64,000 nucleotides of DNA from an uncultured Muribaculaceae bacterium (GCA_910587355.1 CAJUKF010000009.1:3765-67764), one strand, 5' to 3'. Shown: positions 16,986 through 26,775, numbered from the stretch's first letter. A program made the numbers and translations. The notes: generated from the sequence alone by a model not told the origin.

Positions 16986-18458
16986 TCAGTAACCCATGTA
17001 GTTTTTGCGCGAAGCGTCGAGCTTGAGGAGGATGAACAGAAGTATCGTGAATCCCCACAGCGACGAGCCGCCGTAACTGAAGAACGGCAACGGAATGCCG
17101 ATTACGGGGCACAGTCCTATGACCATGCCTATGTTTATGCAGAAGTGGAATATGAAATAGGAAGCCACGCAGTAGGCGTAGACGCGTCCGAAGGTGGTGG
17201 GTTGGCGTTCGCCTATTGCAATCACACGCAGTATGAGTGCAAGGAAGAGGAGTGTGACGAGCATGGTGCCTATGAAGCCTTCTTCCTCGCCGATTGTGCA
17301 GAAGATGAAGTCGGTGTGCTGCTCGGGAACATATTTGAGCTTGGTCTGCGTGCCGTTGAGGAAGCCTTTGCCTGCGAAACCGCCAGAGCCGATGGCGATT
17401 GTCGACTGGTTGACATTGTATCCGGCTCCGCGCAAATCCTCGACTATGCCGAGTGCCACCTCTATGCGCAGACGCTGGTGGGGCTGCAGTTTCTCGAACG
17501 CCATGTTCACCGAGAACATGAAGCCCACGGCAAGGATAGCCGTAGCGACGGTGATGTAGAGCTTCGGACGGCGGTATTTTATGGCCTCAATCACAATGTA
17601 TACGCAGGCAATGAGGAGCATCGAGAGGATGCACGCCATGGCCGGGAGTGTGATGCCGCAGAGGTCGACGATGTACATCACCAGCCCGCATCCGGCGAAC
17701 CAGAACACGAGATTACGCCCGATTTCGATACGACGCGAATAGATAACGGCCATACCCACCATTACGAGCATGAGCATGATGAATACGGAGAATTCGCCGG
17801 ATGGTATGCCGAGTATCATGGTCTCGGTATATTTGATGGCGACCACGAAGATTACCACGGCGAAGAGAGCTGCGAAGAGCACCAGTCCGCTCATGCCCTC
17901 GCGGTAGAGGACAAAGAAAAGCGCCATGAACGTCAGGGCCGAGCCTGTCTCGTTCTGCAGCAGTATGAGTATGACAGGGGTGAGTATTATGGCAAGCGCC
18001 TTCACATAGTTGAGCCATCGTGCGTTAAGCACGAAGTGGTAGGAACTGAAAAGCTTGGCCAGGGCGAGTGCGGTGGCGAACTTGGCGAATTCTGCCGGCT
18101 GAAGGCTCATCGACGAGCCGAAAGTAATCCATGAGCGCGAGCCTTTGATGTCGTGTGCGACAAAGGGTGTGATGAACAGCAGCAGCATTACGAATATGTA
18201 GACGGGATAGGCGTATGTCTCGTACATGCGGCTGTCAATCAGCAGCAGCACGAGTGCGAGAATGCCCGAGAGACCTATCCAGCGCAGCTGCTTGCCCGAA
18301 AACTCCGTGACAGCGAACATCGATGCATTGTCGAAGTCGTAGCATGCCGCATAGATGCTCACCATGCCGGCGAACACCATAATAAAGTATATTATTACGG
18401 TAATCCAGTCGAGATTTCGGAATGTGGAGCCGGATTCACTTCTTCTTGGCAGGCGCAT
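16986..18458 (-). CDS. rodA: RodA, SEDS-family peptidoglycan glycosyltransferase
   Basis: A 490-residue inner-membrane protein with about ten hydrophobic segments. It is the SEDS polymerase of the elongasome, working with PBP2 to make lateral-wall peptidoglycan. Family features include AEFAKFATALALAKLF, SIYAACYDF near the first membrane helix and the C-terminal signature PFFSYGGSSLWGF. Its start overlaps the 3' end of the PBP2 gene by 23 bp, consistent with coupled translation. It is longer than E. coli RodA (370 residues), mainly through extra loop and membrane sequence in the middle, as in other Bacteroidota. Confidence 0.94.
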   Translation of the reverse strand: MRLPRRSESGSTFRNLDWITVIIYFIMVFAGMVSIYAACYDFDNASMFAVTEFSGKQLRWIGLSGILALVLLLIDSRMYETYAYPVYIFVMLLLFITPFVAHDIKGSRSWITFGSSMSLQPAEFAKFATALALAKLFSSYHFVLNARWLNYVKALAIILTPVILILLQNETGSALTFMALFFVLYREGMSGLVLFAALFAVVIFVVAIKYTETMILGIPSGEFSVFIMLMLVMVGMAVIYSRRIEIGRNLVFWFAGCGLVMYIVDLCGITLPAMACILSMLLIACVYIVIEAIKYRRPKLYITVATAILAVGFMFSVNMAFEKLQPHQRLRIEVALGIVEDLRGAGYNVNQSTIAIGSGGFAGKGFLNGTQTKLKYVPEQHTDFIFCTIGEEEGFIGTMLVTLLFLALILRVIAIGERQPTTFGRVYAYCVASYFIFHFCINIGMVIGLCPVIGIPLPFFSYGGSSLWGFTILLFILLKLDASRKNYMGY

Positions 18459-20295
18459 AGTAAATCGATGATTTAAGCATTTGTTCCTCCATCGCCTTGT
18501 GTTCGGGCGATATGGTTCCGGTGAGATACTTCTCCATTACAAGGCAGCCTATGGGCACGCCGTATGTTGCGCCCCAGCCGCCGTTCTCCACATATACGGC
18601 CACGGCGATTTTCGAGTCGTGATAGGGGGCGAATCCCATGAACGCGGAGTGGTCGGTGCCGTGCGGATTCTGCGCCGTGCCGGTCTTGCCGCAGACCTCG
18701 ATGCCCGGAATGGCCGCGCGGCGGCACGTGCCGCCGGTTACCGCCATACGCATGCCTTCGGCGACATCGTCGTACCAGTGGGCGGCGATGGTGGGTGTGC
18801 GCGTGGGGAAGGCTTCTTCGGGCATTACGGTATCCTTGATTTGCTTCACCACATGGGGCGTGACGAAGTGGCCGCGGTTGGCGATTGTCGCCGACAGATT
18901 GGCGATTTGCAGCGGCGTGGCCAGTATTTCGCCCTGTCCGATAGCCACGGAGATAATTGTATTGGCGCTCCAGTGGCCTTTGGAGTAGAACTTATCGTAG
19001 AACTTGGCATTGGGGATGAATCCGCGGCTCTCGCCCGGAAGGTCGACTCCGAGCTTGTATCCGTAACCCATGGACACAAGGTGATTCTTCCATATTTCGA
19101 ATGCCTTGTCGCTGGCACCGTATTTGCTGCGCTTGTCAATCATGCCTTTGAGACCCCAGCAGAAAAATGCGTTGCACGATGTCTGAATGGCCGGCTTGAG
19201 CGTGAGAGGCGAGCTGTGAGGGTGACAGCCTACGCGCAGGCCGCCGCTGATGTAGCCGCGGTAACAGGGATATGCGGTCGAGAGGTCTATGATGCCTTCC
19301 TCAAGGAAAATAAGGCCCTGCGTGGGCTTGAAAGTGGAGCCCGGAGGATATGCCGCCATGAGCGCGCGGTCGAAGAGCGGCCATGAATCATCCTGGGTGA
19401 GGAGCTTGTAGTTCTTGCCGCGCTGACGGCCCACAAGCATCGTAGGGTCATATGTCGGCATCGATACCATGCACAGAATCTCTCCTGTGGCAGGCTCAAT
19501 GGCCACTACGGCTCCGCGCTTTCCTACCATGAGGGATTCGGCATACTGCTGCAGCTTTATGTCGAGGCTCAGGCGCAAATCGCGTCCGGCAATCGGCGCC
19601 ACATCGTTGGCGCCGTCCTCATAGCGTCCCTGAATGCGGCCGCGTGCGTCGCGCATGAGTATCTCCACACCTTTGACGCCACGGAGATATGTCTCGTAGC
19701 TTTTTTCAACCCCGAGGTCGCCGGTGTAGTCGCCCGGAGCGTAATAGCTGTCGCGGTCGATGTCGGCCTGCGACACCTCGCGTATGTTGCCGAGTACGTT
19801 TGCCGCGGTCGGATGCTTGTACTGGCGCAGGATTCGTTTCTGGATGAAGAATCCCGGGAAGCGGTATAGTTTTTCCTGCAGGCGACCGTAATCCTCCACC
19901 GAAAGCTGTGCTATGAGGCGCTGTGGAGTATACGATGAGTAGCCGGGATTGAGGCGTCTGTCCTTCATATCGGTGAAGCGCTTTCTCAGTGCTTCGGGTT
20001 CGATGTTGATTGTGGCGCAGAAATCGAGGGTGTCGAAGGCCTGTACTTCCCGCGGTATGAGCATGACATCATAGGCAGGCTGGTTGAACACCACCAGCTC
20101 GCCGTTGCGGTCATAGATAAGGCCGCGCGAGGGATATATGGTTTTCTTAAGAAAAGCGTTCGAATCGGCCGACTGCTTGTATTTCTCGTCGGCAAGCTGC
20201 AAATCGAAAAGCCTGACGAGATATATAAGTGCTATAATCACCAGGAAGCCCCCGATTACATATTTACGCTTTTCAAGATTATAGTTTTTTCTCAA
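18436..20295 (-). CDS. mrdA: Penicillin-binding protein 2 (elongasome transpeptidase)
   Basis: A 619-residue class B PBP that crosslinks lateral-wall peptidoglycan. I place the start at a TTG giving (M)RKNYNLEKRKYVIGGFLV because this puts the membrane anchor at residues ~10-30. The longest frame would add 36 unlikely residues and overlap mreD. The dimerisation domain begins at YPSRGLIYDRNGELV. The transpeptidase domain shows S320-x-x-K in PPGSTFKP, a serine-x-asparagine box in QTSCNAFF, and K537-T-G in GKTGTAQ. The gene lies between mreD and rodA, the standard cell-shape order. The exact start codon is uncertain. Confidence 0.92.
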   Translation of the reverse strand: MRKNYNLEKRKYVIGGFLVIIALIYLVRLFDLQLADEKYKQSADSNAFLKKTIYPSRGLIYDRNGELVVFNQPAYDVMLIPREVQAFDTLDFCATINIEPEALRKRFTDMKDRRLNPGYSSYTPQRLIAQLSVEDYGRLQEKLYRFPGFFIQKRILRQYKHPTAANVLGNIREVSQADIDRDSYYAPGDYTGDLGVEKSYETYLRGVKGVEILMRDARGRIQGRYEDGANDVAPIAGRDLRLSLDIKLQQYAESLMVGKRGAVVAIEPATGEILCMVSMPTYDPTMLVGRQRGKNYKLLTQDDSWPLFDRALMAAYPPGSTFKPTQGLIFLEEGIIDLSTAYPCYRGYISGGLRVGCHPHSSPLTLKPAIQTSCNAFFCWGLKGMIDKRSKYGASDKAFEIWKNHLVSMGYGYKLGVDLPGESRGFIPNAKFYDKFYSKGHWSANTIISVAIGQGEILATPLQIANLSATIANRGHFVTPHVVKQIKDTVMPEEAFPTRTPTIAAHWYDDVAEGMRMAVTGGTCRRAAIPGIEVCGKTGTAQNPHGTDHSAFMGFAPYHDSKIAVAVYVENGGWGATYGVPIGCLVMEKYLTGTISPEHKAMEEQMLKSSIYYAPAKKK

Positions 20296-20356
20296 TTTAC
20301 AGTTTGTTATATGTGGGAGAGACGTGTGGAGAGCGGAGTGCCGGTACAGGCACGGT

Positions 20357-20878
20357 TCAACTGTAGTATTCGCGACGGCGCCGGAACAGGCTGTCGAATG
20401 CATACAGAAGTACGAACGTATAGGCAGACGACGCGATTATACGGAGTATCAGCAGTCTGAAACTGAAAAACTGGAATGCTTCCACTGTGAATACCATAGT
20501 GCAGTACAGCAGCACCATGGTAGACAGGAACTTCATGAAAGCGCCGTGACCCATGGATTGTGCCGAAGGGCTACGGCTGGCAAGGTCATCATCCATCGAC
20601 ACGTACAGGTGGAATACCGGTTTGCGGACGAAGGCCAGTACGGTGCAGCAGAGAGCGTTGACACCGGGAGTATCGGAGAAGATGTCGAGCACGAGACCGG
20701 TGAGAAATCCGAGGGTCATCGACAGATTGACGCCGATAGTCACCGGCAGCATGATTATGAGCCAGATGAACAGCAGAGGCACCGCCACATTGAAGAGTAT
20801 GGCGTGATTGAAGATGATAGCCTGGGCCGGTATCATCAGCAAAAAGAAAATGGCGTATTTTATGAAAAACTTAGTCAT
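20357..20878 (-). CDS. mreD: MreD, rod-shape-determining membrane protein
   Basis: A 173-residue, very hydrophobic protein with about five membrane segments. MreD is the small integral-membrane partner of MreC in the elongasome. Sequence conservation is low in this family, so the call rests on size, hydrophobicity and the position between mreC (4-bp overlap) and PBP2. LGFLTGLVLDIFSDTPGVNA is a typical MreD segment. Confidence 0.9.
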   Translation of the reverse strand: MTKFFIKYAIFFLLMIPAQAIIFNHAILFNVAVPLLFIWLIIMLPVTIGVNLSMTLGFLTGLVLDIFSDTPGVNALCCTVLAFVRKPVFHLYVSMDDDLASRSPSAQSMGHGAFMKFLSTMVLLYCTMVFTVEAFQFFSFRLLILRIIASSAYTFVLLYAFDSLFRRRREYYS

Positions 20879-21744
20879 TGGCCGAACGGGTTCTTCTTTG
20901 CGTCGTTTTCTTCTCCTGCCTGAAGTTTCCTGAGCTCTTCGGCATGGTTGTTAATCACAATCTGAACATTTCCAAGTCTGGTGAAATCGGCGAACAGGCC
21001 TACGCGGAGGGTGAAGAAGTCGCTGCTCTTGTCGGTGTCCTCGTCAAGCACCACGCCTACGGGCAGGCCGGCCGGGAATACTGCCGAATAGCCCGAGGTG
21101 ACAATGGTGTCGCCTTGCTTGAACACCGTGTGTCGCGGCAGCTCTTCGAGGGATGCTTCTGTGGGGCTGTCGCCTGTCCATACGAGAGAACCGAAATAGT
21201 CGCTGCGCTTGATTTTGCAGGAGAGGCGGAAATGCGGGTTCAGCAGTGAAATCACACGGGCGCTGTGAGGGCCCGTGTTGCTTACAATGCCCACTACGCC
21301 GTTCTGGTCAATCACACCGAGCTCCGGGCGTACGCCGTCTTCAGTGCCCTTGTTGATTGTGAGATAGTTGTAAGGGTGGGCTATGGAGTTGCTTATGACG
21401 TGGGCCACGATGAATTCGAAGTGCGGCACGCCCGAGTCTGGAACCAGCGTGTCGTTGAATCCCATTTCGTGGAGGTCCTGTATTTCTTCCCTGAGGCTTT
21501 CAATTTCTGCCTGCAGCTGGGCGTTGCGGCGGTTGAGGTCCTCGTTGATGTGGTGGAGGTTGAAATACGAGGTCACGTTGTTGGCGCCTTTGTAGGCCGT
21601 GGATGCCAGACGCCCGGCTGAGGTGATATATACGTGCTGGCGATAGGGGTCGTCCTTAAACAGCAGCATGCAGCTTATCACCACGTAAAACGTGAAGATA
21701 AACCACTTGCTGTGCCGTATAAGAAAGCCTATGAGCTCGCTCAC
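20875..21744 (-). CDS. mreC: MreC, rod-shape-determining protein
   Basis: A 289-residue bitopic membrane protein: one N-terminal membrane segment (WFIFTFYVVISCMLLF), a coiled coil at ~60-95 (LNRRNAQLQAEIESLREEIQ), then the paired beta-barrel periplasmic domain. Family-typical stretches include YNYLTINKGTEDGVRPELGV and KQGDTIVTSGYSAVFPAG. MreC activates PBP2 and RodA. It starts 21 bp after mreB and overlaps mreD by 4 bp. Confidence 0.95.
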   Translation of the reverse strand: MSELIGFLIRHSKWFIFTFYVVISCMLLFKDDPYRQHVYITSAGRLASTAYKGANNVTSYFNLHHINEDLNRRNAQLQAEIESLREEIQDLHEMGFNDTLVPDSGVPHFEFIVAHVISNSIAHPYNYLTINKGTEDGVRPELGVIDQNGVVGIVSNTGPHSARVISLLNPHFRLSCKIKRSDYFGSLVWTGDSPTEASLEELPRHTVFKQGDTIVTSGYSAVFPAGLPVGVVLDEDTDKSSDFFTLRVGLFADFTRLGNVQIVINNHAEELRKLQAGEENDAKKNPFGQ

Positions 21745-21765
21745 AATCCTTCGGAGGGGAGAATG

Positions 21766-22785
21766 TTAGCGGATGAGGAACGAGAAACGGTGAATGTTCT
21801 TAAGTGCTACGCCCGTACCCTTTGCCACGCAGAGCAGGGGGTCGTCGGCCACATGGAACTGGATGCCGATTTTGTCGATGAGACGCTTGTCGAGACCGCG
21901 CAGTAGAGCGCCGCCGCCGGCGAGGTATATGCCGTTTTTCACGATGTCGGCATATAGCTCGGGAGGAGTCTGCTCGAGGGCGCTGAGCACGGCTGCCTCG
22001 ATTTTGCTGATAGTCTTCTCTATGCAGTGGCACACTTCCTGATAGCTGACGGGCACTTCGAGAGGAAGCGATGTCATGAGATTGGGACCGTGTACGACAT
22101 AATCCTCGGGGGGATTCTCGAGTTCGGTGAGGGCCGAGCCCACGTGAATCTTGATTTGTTCGGCGGTGCGGATGCCTACCTTGATGTTATGAGCACGGCG
22201 CATATGGTTGAGAATATCGTCGGTGAGGTCGTCGCCGGCAATCTGAATGCTCTTGTTGCTCACGATGCCGCCGAGCGAAATCACGGCGATTTCGGTTGTG
22301 CCGCCGCCTATGTCGACAATCATGTTGCCCTGGGGAGCCTCAACGTCGAGACCGATGCCGAGAGCGGCCGCCATAGGCTCATGAATCATGTACACGTCGC
22401 GTCCGTCGGCATGCTCCGATGAGTCGCGCACGGCACGCACCTCGACTTCGGTAGAACCCGAGGGAATGCCTACGACCATGCGGAGCGACGGCGAGAACCA
22501 GTTGTTTTTTGTCGAAGCCTTCTTTACAAGACCGCGTATCATTAGCTCAGCGGCGTTGAAGTCAGCAATGACACCCTTGCGCAGGGGGCGCACGGTGCGG
22601 ATGCCGGGATGGCCTTTGCCCTCCATGAGGTGGGCTTCCTTGCCTACGGCGATAAGCTTGTCCGTGCGGTTGTCAAGTGCGACAATCGACGGTTCGTTGA
22701 TAACGATTTTGTCGTTATGTATGATTACGGTATTGGCGGTGCCAAGGTCGATTGCAATTTCTTTTGTAAGTGAGAATAGTCTCAT
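21766..22785 (-). CDS. mreB: MreB, actin-like cell-shape protein
   Basis: A 339-residue bacterial actin homologue that forms membrane-associated filaments and positions the lateral-wall synthesis machinery. The phosphate-1 loop AIDLGTANTVI is near the N-terminus, the phosphate-2 region is IVDIGGGTTEIAVISLGG, and the adenosine region is YLAGGGALLRGLDK. Length is typical. It follows purH by 63 bp without a terminator, so purH and the shape genes are probably one transcript. Presence of mreBCD predicts rod or ovoid cells. Confidence 0.97.
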   Translation of the reverse strand: MRLFSLTKEIAIDLGTANTVIIHNDKIVINEPSIVALDNRTDKLIAVGKEAHLMEGKGHPGIRTVRPLRKGVIADFNAAELMIRGLVKKASTKNNWFSPSLRMVVGIPSGSTEVEVRAVRDSSEHADGRDVYMIHEPMAAALGIGLDVEAPQGNMIVDIGGGTTEIAVISLGGIVSNKSIQIAGDDLTDDILNHMRRAHNIKVGIRTAEQIKIHVGSALTELENPPEDYVVHGPNLMTSLPLEVPVSYQEVCHCIEKTISKIEAAVLSALEQTPPELYADIVKNGIYLAGGGALLRGLDKRLIDKIGIQFHVADDPLLCVAKGTGVALKNIHRFSFLIR

Positions 22786-22848
22786 TTTGATTGAGGAAGG
22801 GGAGCTGAGGTATGTAAAAGTGAAAGATTGGAGTCGGGCAGAGTACTA

Positions 22849-24381
22849 TTAGTGACGGAAGTGACGGAAGCCTGTCATGACCATTGTCATGCCGGTGTTC
22901 TTGCAGTACTCCACCGAATCTGTATCGCGGATAGAACCTCCGGGCTGGATTACATAGTCTATGCCGGCGCTGTGGGCGATTTCCACGCAGTCGGCAAAGG
23001 GGAAGAAGGCATCTGATGCCATGGTGGCGCCGTTGAGGTCGAAGCGGAAGCTGTGAGCCTTCTCAATGGCGTGGCGGAGTGCGTCGACGCGTGATGTCTG
23101 GCCTACGCCCGATGCCAGCAGCTGGCCGTTGCGTGCGAGCACGATAGCGTTGCTCTTCGAGTGCTTTACGATTTTGTTTGCGAAAATCATGTCGGCGGCC
23201 ATTTGCTCGGTGAGAGTGTCGCCGGCAACGAGCCTGAGGTCTTCGATAGTCTCGACTTTGCTGTCGGGCTCCTGCATGAGCACGCCGTTGAGGATAGTGC
23301 GCATCTTCATTTCGGGAGCTGCTGCTGCCTTGCGGCGAAGCACGATGCGGTTTTTCTTCTGGAAGAGGATTGCCAGGGCGTCGTCGCTGTACTCGGGAGC
23401 GATAATGACCTCGAAGAAAATCTTGCCGATTTCTTCTGCGGCTGCCGCGTCAATGGGACGGTTGCATATGATAATGCCGCCGAATGCCGATACGGGGTCG
23501 CCGGCGAGGGCGTCTTTCCATGCTTCGAGCACAGTGTCGCGCGAAGCGAGGCCGCAGGCGTTGTTATGCTTGAGTACGGCAACCGAAGTGGTGTCGAATT
23601 CATCGATGAGGGCGCATGCGGCATCGATGTCGAGCAGGTTGTTATAGCTGATTTCCTTGCCGTGGAGCTGGTCGAAGAGTGCGTTGAAATCTCCGTAGAA
23701 ACGGGCTGCCTGGTGAGGATTCTCGCCGTAGCGGAGGCTCATCGAACCGTCGATTGCCACGCGGAGATGCTCCTGCGGATTATTGCCTGTGAGGCTGAAC
23801 CAGTTGAAGATTGCCGAGTCATACTCCGACGATACGGCGAATGCCTCCTGAGCGAAGAGACGGCGCTCTTCGAGTGTCGAGGCGGCACCGTTGCGGTCGA
23901 GTACGCCCTGCAGAAGAGCGAACTGTTCCACGGAAGCCACGATGATTGTGTCGGCGAAGTTTTTGGCGGCGGCGCGGATAAGGGATATGCCGCCTATGTC
24001 GATTTTCTCGATGATGTCCTGCTCCGAAGCACCGGAGGCTACGGTATCCTCAAAGGGATACAGGTCTACAATCACGAGGTCGATAGTGGGTATTTCGTAT
24101 TGGGCGAGCTCGGCGCGGTCACTCTCGTTGTCGCGGCGTGCGAGGATGCCGCCGAACACCTTGGGATGGAGTGTCTTTACGCGGCCTCCGAGAATCGAGG
24201 GATAGCCTGTGAGGTCTTCAACGGCCTTGCAGGGTATGCCGAGACTTTGGATGTATGAGCGCGAGCCTCCGGTGGAAAGGAGCTCTACGCCGAGCGAATG
24301 AAGTTTCTCTACTATAGGGGCGATGCGGTCTTTGTTGTAGACCGATACAAGTGCGGTACGGATGGGTTTTAATGTCGACAT
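22849..24381 (-). CDS. purH: PurH, bifunctional AICAR transformylase/IMP cyclohydrolase
   Basis: A 510-residue cytosolic enzyme carrying out the last two steps of IMP synthesis: formylation of AICAR, then ring closure. I start at the ATG of MSTLKPIRTALVSVYNK; the longer frame adds 35 residues before the conserved core. The cyclohydrolase domain (~1-195) shows STGGSRSYI and GRVKTLHPKVFGGIL. The transformylase domain shows LRYGENPHQAARFY and the catalytic KHNNACGLA. A TAATTTTG promoter box lies about 35 bp upstream. It is the first gene of the purH-mreBCD-PBP2-rodA run. Confidence 0.97.
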   Translation of the reverse strand: MSTLKPIRTALVSVYNKDRIAPIVEKLHSLGVELLSTGGSRSYIQSLGIPCKAVEDLTGYPSILGGRVKTLHPKVFGGILARRDNESDRAELAQYEIPTIDLVIVDLYPFEDTVASGASEQDIIEKIDIGGISLIRAAAKNFADTIIVASVEQFALLQGVLDRNGAASTLEERRLFAQEAFAVSSEYDSAIFNWFSLTGNNPQEHLRVAIDGSMSLRYGENPHQAARFYGDFNALFDQLHGKEISYNNLLDIDAACALIDEFDTTSVAVLKHNNACGLASRDTVLEAWKDALAGDPVSAFGGIIICNRPIDAAAAEEIGKIFFEVIIAPEYSDDALAILFQKKNRIVLRRKAAAAPEMKMRTILNGVLMQEPDSKVETIEDLRLVAGDTLTEQMAADMIFANKIVKHSKSNAIVLARNGQLLASGVGQTSRVDALRHAIEKAHSFRFDLNGATMASDAFFPFADCVEIAHSAGIDYVIQPGGSIRDTDSVEYCKNTGMTMVMTGFRHFRH

Positions 24382-24413
24382 GGGGTTATTTACCTTGTAT
24401 CTGTATTGATTTG

Positions 24414-24421
24414 CAAAATTA
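24414..24421 (-). promoter_or_regulatory. -7 promoter box for purH and the cell-shape operon
   Basis: Read on the minus strand this is TAATTTTG, an exact TAnnTTTG match 33 bp before the purH start codon. No convincing TTTG lies at the expected upstream spacing. Confidence 0.5.
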
Positions 24422-24479
24422 CAAAAAAAATGCCGTATAGCATATTTTTGTGCATCGCTTTTTTGATAAAAATAAAAAA

Positions 24480-24507
24480 GGAGCACGCCGCACAGTCGGC
24501 GTGCTCC
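24480..24507 (-). terminator. Strong rho-independent terminator
   Basis: GGAGCACGCCG and CGGCGTGCTCC form an 11-bp GC-rich stem with a 6-nt loop. Read on the minus strand it is followed by TTTTTTATTTTT. It ends the transcript of the T9SS/Omp28-like gene and insulates it from purH. Confidence 0.9.
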
Positions 24508-24575
24508 GGAATGTGGTTTGGAATGACCGTGACAGACAGGCTCTTTCGCCTTCGGCTGCCGCGGATTTTTTAGTA

Positions 24576-26705
24576 TCAGTATACGGCTACTTTGGTGCTG
24601 TGACCGTCGGCCACTACGATGTAGATTCCAGCTGCGAGGCCTGTAGCGTTGCCGTCGGCTACCTTGCGGCCATCGAGCGAGTAGACGGCCACGGTTGTGG
24701 CGCCTGTCACGCTGATAGAGCCGGCTCCGATTGTGATGTCGGCGTCACCTGAGCCTGCTATTACATCTTCAACGCCTGCTGAGTCGCCTTCAAGGCACTC
24801 CATTACTGATGCATTGACGATTTCGCCGGTTGCGTTGTTTATGAGCAGAGCTGCTACTCGGTGAGGTTTGGCAGCATCGACCTTTGAGTATGAAACGGTT
24901 GAAGAGAATGTGTATTCCTTGTCTTTTTCAACGGCCTCTGCAAAAGCTGCACCCTGCTTGAATCCGCGGGCTACGTCGTTGTAAATCATATTGACGGGCG
25001 AACCGGCATTATTCCAATCGCCGAGGGGCACATCGTGGCCGGGATAGCCGGTGGCATAATAATTGGTCTGGTCGTAAGGACCGACTTCGTCCTGAATAGT
25101 GACGAATGATACGCTGTGCGGTTGTTTCAGACTGACGCTGAATTTGATTGTAGCCGAGACATTAAGGGATGCAGAGGTTTTCTTCGATGAAGTGAAAGTG
25201 ATATTGCCGTAAGACGGATACGAAGTCAAATCTTCCATATACTCGTCGGCCGCGGCTTTTAGAGCGGTTTCGCTGGCACCTCCGGGGGAATAAGAGTCAA
25301 TGCGGTTGACAAGAACTGAAGGATAGCCCTGAATCAACTCGTTGAGGGCATTCGAATATGCAGTTACTGCCATGGGGTCGCGGGTTGTGGCGCTTTGAGA
25401 GCCGTGAACACCGATTAACAGAGCTTCAGGATATTTTTCTTTGATATAGTCGAGCATCACCATACCCGAAGGACACCAGCCGCACCAGTTGCCGGTCGCA
25501 TCCTCAAATACTATCTTTCGGTCGTATCCTTTATTATAGCTTAGGATTTCGTAGCTGCTGCTGATAAGAGCTTTTTGAGTGTCGTTGACGCGGTCAATGG
25601 TAAAGGCTATATTGGCAGTACCTTCAACGTCGGCGGGGACAGGAATCCGGAAAATAGCCACACCTCTGCCGCCGGGCTTTGTAGGTGCGGGCTCGCCGGT
25701 ACGATAATCCACCACGATGCCATTGTATTTGGCTTCTTGTCCGTCATTTACCTTTGCAGTGATACCGACCTCTTCAATATCGTTGGCGCCCTTGTTGTCG
25801 TAGAGAATGTACAGCTCGCTGTTTTCTCCTGGTTTGGTATAGCCCTCAACATCAAATGTGAGTGCCGAGAGTGCGTCCTGAGGAAGGTTGTCGCCTTCGA
25901 GAGTGAGATACATGCATAGAGAGCCGCATGCGCTGGTGAATGTGGCCCAGGATGCAGGCGAGGTTTCTCCAATGTTGTTGACAAGTTCTTCGTCGTTAGT
26001 GGCTGTAATAAGGCCGGCCAGCTGCGAGGGTGCCTGAATGAAGTCGAAAGGCAGCCAGTAGTTCTCGCCTTCCGGTACAATGAAAGAATAACCGAACAGG
26101 ACGTAATTCTTGTCGGAGGGAATCACATACGGTTTGGTGAGGGGAACGTTGACTTCGGCGAAAGCTTCGCTGCCGAGGTTCATTTTCTGTTTGTAATCGT
26201 ATGCCGCGCCGAACTCGTCGTTGAAAGAGGAGATGAAAAACTCAACTTCGGGTATGGGATTGGTAGGAATGTCGTTCGAGGCCGGGGAAACGAGTGTGAC
26301 TTGTGTGACGGAGTTGCCGGCGAGAGCCTTGACGTCATCGGGAAGCATTGTGAATGCGAGATAAACACGTGTGCCTTTCCCGATAGTTATTTTGTTCGGG
26401 TCTTGGCCTAATGACTCAAAGGCATCCAGTGAATAGGGACTTCCGGCGTAGGAGAAAGGCATGACGGTGCCGTGTGCCGAACGGGAGGGTGTGAGCCGGC
26501 GGTCGGTGTTGCCGTTGGCAAGGGTAAACATTTTTGCCACGGGAGCTCCCTGAATCATCCGGGCATCGGGCTGTGCAAAGGAAATCTTTGACTTTGTGAA
26601 GGTTGCTTCGGCAGGCTTGAGCTCAGTGACGAGCGGAAGAACAGCATTTGCGCAAAGGCTGAAACTTGTCAGGGCTGCCGCGGCGAGAAGTAAGAGTTTC
26701 TTCAT
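24576..26705 (-). CDS. T9SS-sorted surface protein with Omp28-like thioredoxin-fold domain
   Basis: A 709-residue secreted protein. I start at the ATG giving the signal peptide MKKLLLLAAAALTSFSLCANA; the longer frame adds 37 residues before it. The N-terminal half is beta-rich with no specific match. Around residues 400-640 lies an Omp28-like module with a redox-type motif, GNWCGWCPSG (C408, C411), followed by an Omp28-like pattern (LLIGVHGSQ, later YPSVLVNRID). The C-terminus (VAVYSLDGRKVADGNATG, then AAGIYIVVADGHS) is a type A T9SS sorting tail. The protein is probably displayed on the cell surface; its substrate is unknown. Single-gene unit, with a terminator downstream. Confidence 0.82.
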   Translation of the reverse strand: MKKLLLLAAAALTSFSLCANAVLPLVTELKPAEATFTKSKISFAQPDARMIQGAPVAKMFTLANGNTDRRLTPSRSAHGTVMPFSYAGSPYSLDAFESLGQDPNKITIGKGTRVYLAFTMLPDDVKALAGNSVTQVTLVSPASNDIPTNPIPEVEFFISSFNDEFGAAYDYKQKMNLGSEAFAEVNVPLTKPYVIPSDKNYVLFGYSFIVPEGENYWLPFDFIQAPSQLAGLITATNDEELVNNIGETSPASWATFTSACGSLCMYLTLEGDNLPQDALSALTFDVEGYTKPGENSELYILYDNKGANDIEEVGITAKVNDGQEAKYNGIVVDYRTGEPAPTKPGGRGVAIFRIPVPADVEGTANIAFTIDRVNDTQKALISSSYEILSYNKGYDRKIVFEDATGNWCGWCPSGMVMLDYIKEKYPEALLIGVHGSQSATTRDPMAVTAYSNALNELIQGYPSVLVNRIDSYSPGGASETALKAAADEYMEDLTSYPSYGNITFTSSKKTSASLNVSATIKFSVSLKQPHSVSFVTIQDEVGPYDQTNYYATGYPGHDVPLGDWNNAGSPVNMIYNDVARGFKQGAAFAEAVEKDKEYTFSSTVSYSKVDAAKPHRVAALLINNATGEIVNASVMECLEGDSAGVEDVIAGSGDADITIGAGSISVTGATTVAVYSLDGRKVADGNATGLAAGIYIVVADGHSTKVAVY

Positions 26706-26775
26706 ACGATTGTGATTTGTATTGAAAGGCTTATACAGCCATAATTTTGTGCAAAGTAATATAAAAAAACAATGC

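Noticed and set aside
16932..18134. A 400-codon open frame on the plus strand
   Set aside because: It lies antisense to rodA and at the obg/rodA gap, is rich in E, H and Y as expected for a mirrored frame, and has no recognisable domain.
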